Assembly (NCBI GenBank): GCA_004346725.1
Contig: SMDE01000002.1
Coordinates: 248,001 to 312,000, forward strand
Length of the DNA: 64,000 nucleotides
Direction of reading: 5' to 3'
Source of the DNA: Phytobacter diazotrophicus
Lineage (GTDB): Bacteria > Pseudomonadota > Gammaproteobacteria > Enterobacterales > Enterobacteriaceae
Shown one piece after another: positions 8,897-16,369 of this stretch. Every line of letters begins with the position of its first letter. Within the stretch, counting starts at the first letter, position 1. The notes beneath the pieces were generated by a model, which made no database searches, was not told where the DNA came from, and saw only the letters and a list, made by a program, of their open reading frames with translations. A program made the translations under genes and the position numbers.

Positions 8897-10003
8897 TTAT
8901 TCCGTCGGCGTATCCTCATCCGGCGCCTGGTCAAATAACGCCGCGGCCATTGAGGCAATGCGGTCATGCTGAACCAGCTTCTCTTTCCATTCCTGCGGAA
9001 TCCCCGACCAGCCATATAAAGCACCGGCAAGTTGTCCGGCCGTCGCCGCCACGCTGTCGGCATCATCGGCAAGGTTCGCCGCCAGCAAGATGGCATCACG
9101 GAAACTGTCGGTGTGCCATACCGCCCACATGGCCGCTTCCAGCGTATCGATAACATAGCCACTGGAGCGGATCTGGTCGCGGCTTTTTTCTTTATATTCA
9201 CCGGCGTTGATGATCAGCACCCGCGGCTCTAACGGCATCATTTGCGGGGAAAATACACGTTCTTTGTCGTACCCATTAATCAGCAGAAGCAGTAAGCAAC
9301 TCAGATAATGTGCGGAACTTACAGCCTCGGTCGCACAATGGGTGGCCTGACTTTGAATTTTCGCGTTATAGAATGTCTGAGCGAAATTGCGACGAAAATA
9401 GATCGGTACAGGCGCTAATCGAATAATGGATGCATTTCCCGCTGTTTCCGGGGCCGTATTACCAAACCAGTCCGCTCCGTTAATCTCATATTGTTCCAGG
9501 GCATAACGGGTCGCATTGCCAATATCAAAACAGACACCGTTAACGCTGTTATAGCCCTCGCGATACCACTTCACCAGCTTGTCCCTGAAACATTGCCTGC
9601 TGGCATATTTGCACTCCAGCATTGTTTCAGCCAGACACAGGGCCATAGAGGTGTCGTCGGTCCACTCGCCGGGTTTCAGGCGAAATGGCCCACCACCCAC
9701 CATATCCGTCACGGCGCGATGGTCACGAGGCATAAATTCCAGCGTGGTGCCCACGGCATCGCCCACGGCGAGCCCGACAAGCGCGCCTATGGCCCTGTCG
9801 CGACAGATATTCAGCGGCTTGACCTGATCAGGCGTGTCATACCATTTTGTCGACGCGGCTTCTTGCGGGTCATCTACCAGTGGATGTGCAATGTAGTCAT
9901 ACAGCATGCGGTGCTGCGTCCGCGCGTTAGTAAACGGAATATAGTGCTCATACTGTTTTGCATAACGCTCTATTTCCCGAATATCAGAATGTAAATCGAT
10001 CAC
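8897..10003 (-). CDS. ADP-ribosylglycohydrolase (DraG/Tri1-like) in the T6SS cargo region
   Basis: A 368-residue protein with a complete ARH active site: GLAVGDAVG near residue 77, the metal-binding WTDDTSM segment near 115, and ADDADSVAATAGQ near 312. About 68 residues precede the catalytic fold. The family removes ADP-ribose from proteins. In Serratia the T6SS immunity protein Tri1 is such an enzyme with an N-terminal plug, and it neutralises the Tre1 ADP-ribosyltransferase toxin. Here no ADP-ribosyltransferase is visible nearby. The gene lies between a membrane protein plus PAAR-like gene and vgrG, so it may be an immunity enzyme that lost its toxin, a broad-range protector, or an effector. 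GTG at 10003 has AAGGGA at suitable spacing. Confidence 0.85.
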   Translation of the reverse strand: MIDLHSDIREIERYAKQYEHYIPFTNARTQHRMLYDYIAHPLVDDPQEAASTKWYDTPDQVKPLNICRDRAIGALVGLAVGDAVGTTLEFMPRDHRAVTDMVGGGPFRLKPGEWTDDTSMALCLAETMLECKYASRQCFRDKLVKWYREGYNSVNGVCFDIGNATRYALEQYEINGADWFGNTAPETAGNASIIRLAPVPIYFRRNFAQTFYNAKIQSQATHCATEAVSSAHYLSCLLLLLINGYDKERVFSPQMMPLEPRVLIINAGEYKEKSRDQIRSSGYVIDTLEAAMWAVWHTDSFRDAILLAANLADDADSVAATAGQLAGALYGWSGIPQEWKEKLVQHDRIASMAAALFDQAPDEDTPTE

Positions 10004-10026
10004 GATTGTCCCTTCCCTGTCTTTCT

Positions 10027-10422
10027 TTACTGCTGTATCGCAGGCAGCGGTTTGCCGCTACCGTCTTTTACAAAGACCAGGCTCTTGTCATTTTGCCCCA
10101 GCTTACCCTGATAAACATTCCCCACCTCATAAGCTGCAACGGCGATTAACCACGCCGTTTCATTATGCTTTTCGACCAGCCAGCTTTTATTAAACTGCGG
10201 TTGTTCTACCCGTAATGACATTTCAATCACCGGGTTGTTATTAATAAACAACCCACTTTGCTTCATGGATAAAATGGTGATATTGACATCGCTGCCATTA
10301 GTCAGAATGTCCTGCTCTTTGCGCTCAAGGTTACGCGCTACTCTTTTTGCCAGCCCGAAAAAGAGACATATCAGCACTATCGTTACAACACCATTCACAA
10401 TTTCAAATGTCGAGATATTCAT
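10027..10422 (-). CDS. Small membrane-anchored protein of unknown function
   Basis: 131 residues: one N-terminal transmembrane helix (about 10-27), a short basic stretch, then a beta-rich domain containing NITILSMKQSGLFINNNPVIEM, a layout like DUF3592-type proteins. It lies between the PAAR-like DUF4150 gene and the ADP-ribosylglycohydrolase gene and is probably co-transcribed with them. Three similar-sized membrane proteins lie at 15.1-16.4 kb. It could be immunity or an accessory membrane factor; no family is recognised with certainty. Confidence 0.7.
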   Translation of the reverse strand: MNISTFEIVNGVVTIVLICLFFGLAKRVARNLERKEQDILTNGSDVNITILSMKQSGLFINNNPVIEMSLRVEQPQFNKSWLVEKHNETAWLIAVAAYEVGNVYQGKLGQNDKSLVFVKDGSGKPLPAIQQ

Positions 10423-10447
10423 CCCTTAATACCATCCTGTCCCGTTA

Positions 10448-10840
10448 TTACGGCGCCAGCATCAGCACTTTGAACTGGCTCGGCACGATACGCATACCAA
10501 TCGCATTGGTGGAGTTTTGCAGGCTCACGCTGGTCAATCGCGTGGCGGGAGTGCCTTTTAACAGCACGGTAAACGCACCGGTTAAATGCCGGGATGGCCC
10601 CATCACGGTCCCAGAGGCCACGCCTGTTGCCACGCCGGGGTTATCGCCGTTGGTCAGTGGCGTGATGGTCGCCATATTGTGGGCTGGCATCCCCATAAAC
10701 AGGATATTAAAAGCATTGGGGATTGCCGTCGGCCCCAGCGCAATATCCGGATAGGGAATGGGCGTAGGGGCTGGCATGGGAGTCAGGCAGACATCCGGAA
10801 AGGCCAAATCAACCCCGAAAAGCTGGCAGTTCGCAAACAT
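10448..10840 (-). CDS. DUF4150 PAAR-like spike-tip protein
   Basis: A 130-residue protein rich in Pro and Gly with a PAAR-like pattern: FPDVCLTPMP, a segment on Ile-Pro-Tyr-Pro, MGMPAHN, SRHLTGAFTVLLKGTPATRLTS. This matches the DUF4150 family, which caps VgrG in place of a normal PAAR protein. DUF4150 genes typically travel with DUF2169 and DUF3540 genes, as here. In most such clusters a large toxin is fused to or follows DUF4150; here the next genes are a small membrane protein and an ADP-ribosylglycohydrolase. AAGGAA precedes the ATG. Confidence 0.85.
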   Translation of the reverse strand: MFANCQLFGVDLAFPDVCLTPMPAPTPIPYPDIALGPTAIPNAFNILFMGMPAHNMATITPLTNGDNPGVATGVASGTVMGPSRHLTGAFTVLLKGTPATRLTSVSLQNSTNAIGMRIVPSQFKVLMLAP

Positions 10841-10849
10841 GGCGGTTCC

Positions 10850-11455
10850 TTATCCCATATGAATCTGTTCAGAATCGACTTTGGTGATCGCTTTGGACGT
10901 GATAACCGTGTTGTGGGCATGCAGGCGCGCATAATCCTCAGCCTTCATGTCCAGTTGCCCGGCGCGAACCTGCTCGGTCTGTCTGGTCGTGCGAAACAGG
11001 CTGTGGCTGATTTGGGTGACGGTCTGCCAGACAGATTCTGCCCGCTTGCCGACAACGCGCGACAGGCTGACCCACGCCGAGAGTTTCTCGCCGCTGTATT
11101 TCATCTCGTCGATATGGCAGTCACCCTGCCCGGCGGTGACACGGAGCGCCTCGCTACTCAGGCTTAGCTCCCCTGCGCTACGAATATGCAGATCGCCCGG
11201 CACGCTGAGCTCCGCAACCTGCGGGTTGGCCCGTTCCAGTACCGCCAGCAGCCAGACTTGGCGCTCTACGCTGGCAATCAACACCGTATCGCCGGTCTGC
11301 GGTGCGATAACACAACTCGCAGCACGGCGACAATGCCAGCCACGCCCTTCGCTTTCTACCGTCAGGCTGCCGTCAGCAAAGCAGTGGGTCACCACCGCCG
11401 ATGCCTGTACGGGCGGCAGTATGGGTTGGGCCATCAGATGGTTGACTTTACTCAT
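10850..11455 (-). CDS. DUF3540 T6SS accessory protein
   Basis: A 201-residue cytoplasmic protein with a small beta domain (GDTVLIASVERQVWLLAVL) followed by a beta-helix-like stretch (SVPGDLHIRSAGELSLSS) and a long helix. This is the DUF3540 pattern. The family always occurs with DUF2169 and DUF4150 genes and is thought to help build or load the PAAR-like tip. It sits 9 bases from the pentapeptide gene and 9 bases before the DUF4150 gene, in one operon. The start is supported by GGAGAG. The exact biochemical role is not known. Confidence 0.8.
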   Translation of the reverse strand: MSKVNHLMAQPILPPVQASAVVTHCFADGSLTVESEGRGWHCRRAASCVIAPQTGDTVLIASVERQVWLLAVLERANPQVAELSVPGDLHIRSAGELSLSSEALRVTAGQGDCHIDEMKYSGEKLSAWVSLSRVVGKRAESVWQTVTQISHSLFRTTRQTEQVRAGQLDMKAEDYARLHAHNTVITSKAITKVDSEQIHMG

Positions 11456-11464
11456 TATCTCTCC

Positions 11465-12535
11465 TCAACGGCGGCTCTGGCGCTGCAGGCTCCAGGCCTC
11501 AGCAGCCAATAATTCTTCGTCATATTCGAGAATGCCCTGACGTCCGGTGAACTGGGCATTCTCCTGATTCGCCCGGTGCATCCGGGTGCGGGAAAAGGTC
11601 GCGCCGCGCAGGTCGGCCAGACGCAGGTCGGCACCGGTAAAATCGCTGTAGGTCAGGTCACAAAGGGTAAAACGCACACCGACAGCATTCACCTGCTGCA
11701 GGATACTTTGAAACAGGCGGCTCTCGCTGAAATCGACCTGCTCAAGCGTGGCGCCGACAAAAATAGCCTGATCGAAAACGCTGCCACGACACTGCGCGCC
11801 GCGCAGATTCGCTTCCATAAACAGCGCCTGAGTTGCATTGACCTGGTTTAACCGCGCGGTCTGTAACGACGCCCCCTTAAAATTGCACTGGGTAAGCTGC
11901 GCGCCGCTAAAATCCGCGCCGTCTAACTGGTTGTCGGTAAACTGGCAGCCGGTAAAGCCGTGCCGGGCGTAATCTTTCCCGCGCTGATCGCAGTCGAAAA
12001 AGACCACCCGTTCAAACTGACTGCCCTCAAGCACCGTTGTACGCAGATCAATGCCATAAAAGGTAGTAAGCAGAAAACGACACCCGGCAAAGCGGGCATG
12101 AGCCAGCGGTGATTCAAAAAAGACGCTGCGTTCAGGTATTGCCCGATCAAAGTGACTGTCCGCCAGCGCGCAGTGCATAAATTGCACGGTCTGTAGCGAG
12201 CAGCCCGAAAAATGGCTGCCCGTCAGCGTGCAGTGGTTGAAGATACATCCATCAAGTGGCGTTTCCTCCACCCGCAGGTTTGCCATTTCGCACTGATTAA
12301 ACACCGTCTGGGTTAACCGGGCTCCCCGCAGGTTTACTCCGTTTAACGCACATTCGGTGAACGCCGTTTCCTGCAAATTGGCCCCTTGCAGGTTCACGCC
12401 CTCCAGCGAGACCTCCTGAAAAATACCGCCGGAGAGATCGCAGCCCTGCAAATCCAGCCCGTCGAGGGAGACTTCGCTGACCGGCTCGCCGCCTTTCACC
12501 CGCTGTTGCAACTGTGCTGCGGTGAGCATCGTCAT
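11465..12535 (-). CDS. Pentapeptide-repeat protein of the DUF2169 module
   Basis: 356 residues made almost wholly of A(D/N)LxG-type pentapeptide repeats (for example LDLQGCDLSGG, VNLQGANLQET, ADLRLADLRGA), which fold into a right-handed quadrilateral beta-helix. The start is ATG at 12535, because it overlaps the upstream stop codon as ATGA; an in-frame start at 12583 would run 51 bases into the upstream gene. It seems to be a free-standing second copy of the repeat domain in the C-terminal half of the upstream DUF2169 protein. It probably takes part in effector loading or tip assembly with DUF3540 and DUF4150. There is no signal peptide. Confidence 0.85.
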   Translation of the reverse strand: MTMLTAAQLQQRVKGGEPVSEVSLDGLDLQGCDLSGGIFQEVSLEGVNLQGANLQETAFTECALNGVNLRGARLTQTVFNQCEMANLRVEETPLDGCIFNHCTLTGSHFSGCSLQTVQFMHCALADSHFDRAIPERSVFFESPLAHARFAGCRFLLTTFYGIDLRTTVLEGSQFERVVFFDCDQRGKDYARHGFTGCQFTDNQLDGADFSGAQLTQCNFKGASLQTARLNQVNATQALFMEANLRGAQCRGSVFDQAIFVGATLEQVDFSESRLFQSILQQVNAVGVRFTLCDLTYSDFTGADLRLADLRGATFSRTRMHRANQENAQFTGRQGILEYDEELLAAEAWSLQRQSRR

Positions 12536-15063
12536 ATCACTTCTCCATCGCGCTTCGGCAGCGTTTTGATGCGTTTCGTCCATGCCCCATCAAGGCGGGT
12601 GGTATCGCTGATAAACGCCTGCGAGAGATCGGCGCGAAAAAGATTCGCCCCGCTAAAATTTGCCCCGCCAAGCTGACTTTTTTGCAGCAACGCCCCCATC
12701 AGGTTGGCATCGGTGAAATCGGTATCGCGAAAATCAGTGCGCACAAACAGGCTCCCCATCAGGTTTGCCTGACCAAAGTGGCTGGCGCGACAATCCGCTT
12801 CGCTGAGATCGCAATTCTCCAGCTTCGCCAGGGTGAATTGCGCGCCGGCGAGCGGTGTCTGACGCAGGTTGCACTGGATGAGCGAAGCCTGGCGGAAGTC
12901 GGCGCCCGCTAAAGTACTTTCGGCCGCTATCGCGGTAGCGATTAAAGTGGCCCCGGCAAAACTTGCCTGTTCCGCCTGAGTCTGGACAAAGGAGCAGCTA
13001 TCCAGCCGCGCGTCGCTAAACACTGCGGCCACCAGCACCGATTGCATAAACGCGCATTTATGCAGCCGCGCACCGTGAAAATCGGGTTCTGCCAGGGTGA
13101 GTTCCATAAAGATGCAGCCGTCCAGCGAGGCGTGGTGGAAACGACAGCGGCTCAGCCCGGTTTCACGTAACAGCAGTCCATCCAGGCTGGCGTTATCGAA
13201 GATGCACGCCTCGAATAAGGCATTTTGTGTCTGCGTCTCTTTAAAGCGCGCGCCGCTAAAATCGCTCTCCTGGCACTGAGCAAGCGCCAGGCTCGCCCCG
13301 GTAAAATCACATCGTTGTAATGAGGCGCGCCCAAATTGCGTACGGGCAAGCATCGCCCCGGCAAAACAGGCGCCATCCAGCTTACTGTTGCGGAAATCAG
13401 CACATTCCAGCAGCGCCTTTGTGAAATTCGCACCACTGAGATCCATACCGGAAAAGTCAGCGCCGGTAAGATCCATACCGCTAAAATCGCCCCCTTGCGC
13501 GAATGTACGTCCGGCACGCTGGCGGATGATCTGTGCAAGGTCACCTGTCAGGCGTACGGCGGGAGGCTGTTGGGCCACAGCCGCCAGATACATCTGATGC
13601 AACGCCTCGCTCGCCTGCTCGCGCTTTTTCTCACTCATCAGGTCGCTGTTGCGGTGGAGCATTTCCTGCATGCGATGCAGTGATTCCGGCCCGCGCGGCA
13701 TTTGGTCATCCCTGTGCGGATATTTCGCTTCCATTTCGCGTTTGCGCTGCTCTGCGTCGGCCTGTATCTGCTGCGCCTGACGTTCCATTTTTTCCATAAA
13801 CTCAGGCAATTCATCGAGGGCAGGCATCTCAGGCTCTTCGATGTTGCCGAGCAGGTCGCCGATGTCGCGCCCGTTTGCTTCCAGCCTTTCCCGGTACTGT
13901 TCGCGCAGCAGCTTTTCGCGATTCTTTATGTTGTCGCGCATTGGGCTCGGCGTCTGCTGCACCTCACTGTCAAGCCACGGGCCGATTAGCGATTCCGGCA
14001 GCAGATCCTTTTCGCGAAACGCGAACAACGCCCCTTTTTCTTTATCCAGCCGCTGGCTGAGGACTTTGCGATAGTGGTTGAGCGAACGCCCGGCACCGTT
14101 TTTTTCGAGCGCGGGCATTAAGTGCAAAACATCCGCCGCGTCGTCTTCATTAATGCGGATATGCCCCTGCCAGATAAGTACCATCTGCTCCAGATGCGGG
14201 AAAAACCAGACGGTGGTTGCGCGCAGGGTTATCTCTTCAAACAGGGTCTCTTCCTGGCGCAACCGGCTGATAAAGCAGCGCGCATGCCAGGGTGGCAAGG
14301 TGCCTTCCTGCACAGGTTTTTGCGGGTGCATGTTCCAGATACGCCACGACGCCTGTTCAGGCAGGGTGTCCCTGTCCCACCACTGATCGGGGCTGGCGGC
14401 ATTAAATACCGTCCAGTCGATGTCGCGGGCAAAGCCGGGAAAATCGTTCTGCAACCAACCGGCGTCATAGTTTTTGCCCATCCGGCGAAAGCGGCGCGGC
14501 CAGGTGAGATCAAGCGGCCCAAAGCTCGCAGGCTCCGGCCTCTGTTTTGGCGAGGTCATGCGCCCGTGGAGGGGCTCAATGTTCGGCAGGCGGTGGAGGC
14601 TTTGTCCCTGATGATTTTCCGGGCAAACCCCCACCCCATGCGGGTTTTCTTCACAGCCTGCACCACCCCAGGCGCGCGTCCAGTCCAGACGCATGTCGCC
14701 AAAAGGCTGCGGTGGGGTCATTTTGCTGCCCGACCAGAAACGGTCGCCAAACACCACCAGTGATTTACTGAGATTGTCGATATCCACCCGCGCCATCACC
14801 GCCGTTTTTTCCTGCTGGTGGTGAGTATAGGCATAGCCGGTGGCCAGGAATTCTGCACGGGTTTTCGGCATCGCCATATCAATAACGCCACCGCTGGTTT
14901 GCAGTTCACTGGCGGCAAGCTGCCAGAGCTCCATCTCCGGACGCAGTGTTGGGGCCTCCCCCATATCGGTCAGCGCCATCACCGACACGCCAAGATGGTT
15001 TTTACCCTGCCAGCGGAAAGGGCGATGGAGCACGCTCAGGCGCAAAGGTTTAATAATCTTCAT
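12532..15063 (-). CDS. DUF2169 domain protein with pentapeptide-repeat C terminus
   Basis: 843 residues. The N-terminal part (about 1-330) is DUF2169 (opening KPLRLSVLHRPFRWQG; later FGDRFW and DLTWPRRFRRMG), a T6SS adaptor family tied to DUF4150 tips. A charged coiled-coil stretch (about 380-500, rich in Glu/Arg/Gln) links to about 300 residues of pentapeptide repeats (GADFSGMDLSGANF and so on). It is first in the DUF2169-pentapeptide-DUF3540-DUF4150 series and overlaps the next gene by 4 bases (ATGA). It is probably a cytoplasmic adaptor or chaperone that brings cargo to the PAAR-like tip. Confidence 0.88.
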   Translation of the reverse strand: MKIIKPLRLSVLHRPFRWQGKNHLGVSVMALTDMGEAPTLRPEMELWQLAASELQTSGGVIDMAMPKTRAEFLATGYAYTHHQQEKTAVMARVDIDNLSKSLVVFGDRFWSGSKMTPPQPFGDMRLDWTRAWGGAGCEENPHGVGVCPENHQGQSLHRLPNIEPLHGRMTSPKQRPEPASFGPLDLTWPRRFRRMGKNYDAGWLQNDFPGFARDIDWTVFNAASPDQWWDRDTLPEQASWRIWNMHPQKPVQEGTLPPWHARCFISRLRQEETLFEEITLRATTVWFFPHLEQMVLIWQGHIRINEDDAADVLHLMPALEKNGAGRSLNHYRKVLSQRLDKEKGALFAFREKDLLPESLIGPWLDSEVQQTPSPMRDNIKNREKLLREQYRERLEANGRDIGDLLGNIEEPEMPALDELPEFMEKMERQAQQIQADAEQRKREMEAKYPHRDDQMPRGPESLHRMQEMLHRNSDLMSEKKREQASEALHQMYLAAVAQQPPAVRLTGDLAQIIRQRAGRTFAQGGDFSGMDLTGADFSGMDLSGANFTKALLECADFRNSKLDGACFAGAMLARTQFGRASLQRCDFTGASLALAQCQESDFSGARFKETQTQNALFEACIFDNASLDGLLLRETGLSRCRFHHASLDGCIFMELTLAEPDFHGARLHKCAFMQSVLVAAVFSDARLDSCSFVQTQAEQASFAGATLIATAIAAESTLAGADFRQASLIQCNLRQTPLAGAQFTLAKLENCDLSEADCRASHFGQANLMGSLFVRTDFRDTDFTDANLMGALLQKSQLGGANFSGANLFRADLSQAFISDTTRLDGAWTKRIKTLPKRDGEVI

Positions 15064-15073
15064 CCGTAATACC

Positions 15074-15466
15074 TTATTCGCCTAATATGAGTGGCCGATC
15101 GTATAACGCAATTCTTTTCGGGTCTTTGGGGTCATATTTGATGGTGGTGCCATTACCGGCTTTAAAGCGTTCTCTCTCTTCAAAGTTCATAGATGTATAG
15201 AAGCTTGCCTGTACTTCCTGCCCCTCACGGGTTTTAAAGTTCACCGTCAGTAAATAGACAGGGTTTTCTGCATCCCACATCCCCGTTTGCCTGGCGACAA
15301 TAATATCCGCATTGGCACCAATACCGGTTTTAAGCACTGATGCTTGCCTAAAGGAGTCTTTAATATAAACAATAAGGTTATCGCGCAAGCTAAGGTAGAT
15401 AATATAAAAGACGGCTGAAAATATCCCAATGGGCAGCAGATACCAGTAAGTGTCAAAAAATTCCAT
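15074..15466 (-). CDS. Small membrane protein, DUF3592-like layout
   Basis: 130 residues with one N-terminal transmembrane segment (about 8-27) and a soluble beta domain (ADIIVARQTGMWDAENPVYL, then a YDPKDPKRIAL strand typical of DUF3592-like proteins). It lies just upstream of the DUF2169 gene and downstream of two similar small membrane genes. The function is unknown. The position between vgrG2 and the loading module suggests an immunity or accessory role. Confidence 0.7.
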   Translation of the reverse strand: MEFFDTYWYLLPIGIFSAVFYIIYLSLRDNLIVYIKDSFRQASVLKTGIGANADIIVARQTGMWDAENPVYLLTVNFKTREGQEVQASFYTSMNFEERERFKAGNGTTIKYDPKDPKRIALYDRPLILGE

Positions 15467-15526
15467 TAATTTGGACCTTTCGTGTATACGCAGAGTTATT
15501 TCCAGAATAAACGCAGCCAGAAAAGC

Positions 15527-15916
15527 TTAGTCAAACACGTTCATTACTGCAATCCGTGGCAGTTTGTCATCACTGTATTTTACCGTCAGGGTTAACCCTT
15601 TTTTCAGTTTATGAATATCATTGGGTTTAACAGCGGCCCTGGCACGGTATTTCTTTCTCTTTTTAGCGAAATCCGCAAAGAAATAGCATTCGTAAAGATA
15701 ATACTCACCACGCTTCGTACCGGTACGCTGCCAGGACTCCAGAGGAACATGAATGGTTTTCCCGGCCCATTCTTCGCGTGATATCCAGTCGCGCAATAAC
15801 CGCGCTTGTACCCCATACTGCTTAAAAAAAACAACGGCAGACCACAGCCCCACAAGGGTGATAATCAATCCAGAAATAAAGAAAGGGTCACTCATAACAT
15901 TGATAAGAATGTTCAT
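15527..15916 (-). CDS. Small membrane protein of unknown function
   Basis: 129 residues: N-terminal transmembrane helix (about 12-31), then a basic beta-rich domain with a LYECYFFADFAKKRKKYRAR stretch and a closing VKYSDDKLPRIAVM strand. The same general layout as its two neighbours, but little direct sequence identity. AAGGG precedes ATG at 15916. Lower GC than the core T6SS genes. No family recognised. Confidence 0.65.
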   Translation of the reverse strand: MNILINVMSDPFFISGLIITLVGLWSAVVFFKQYGVQARLLRDWISREEWAGKTIHVPLESWQRTGTKRGEYYLYECYFFADFAKKRKKYRARAAVKPNDIHKLKKGLTLTVKYSDDKLPRIAVMNVFD

Positions 15917-15985
15917 ATGAACCCTTTTTAAAGTTAATTTGTGGGTAAGCCACGTAGCTAACCATGGCTTTTCCCACTATGACAA

Positions 15986-16360
15986 TCAGCGACGTTTGAG
16001 AAGAGGGTTTGGAATATCCACAATAACTTTTTCGGGTTCTTTTCTTGAATATCTTAAAGAAATGGTTTCACCGGGCTGGTACTTATTGATATTCATTACA
16101 TCAATTACCGCATCAGCTTTACCACTGATTTTTTTACCCGTATCAATCTCATAGTCAAAACTTACCGTGATGTTAATAAACCCGGAGTTCCCACCAGAGC
16201 GACTGGATACATCAGTGATAATCCCCGTAGTATTGACGCCATCCGCCGCTATCCCATCTTTGATTTTCTTATTTTTGGCATCCCTGATGAGCAAAGACAC
16301 AATAACATAGGCAAAAAAAGCCAGGACGGCGAACACGATAATATTGGTAAAAAATCTCAT
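15986..16360 (-). CDS. Small membrane protein, DUF3592-like layout
   Basis: 124 residues with one transmembrane helix (about 4-26), then a beta domain: TTGIITDVSSRSGGNSGFIN, VSFDYEIDTGKKISG, and a late SLRYSRKEPEKVIVD strand matching the DUF3592 pattern. It begins 9 bases after vgrG2 with a good AGAGGG ribosome site, so it is in the vgrG2 transcript. Being the first gene behind vgrG2, it is a candidate immunity or assembly factor, but no direct evidence of function is seen. Confidence 0.7.
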   Translation of the reverse strand: MRFFTNIIVFAVLAFFAYVIVSLLIRDAKNKKIKDGIAADGVNTTGIITDVSSRSGGNSGFINITVSFDYEIDTGKKISGKADAVIDVMNINKYQPGETISLRYSRKEPEKVIVDIPNPLLKRR

Positions 16361-16369
16361 ACATCCCTC

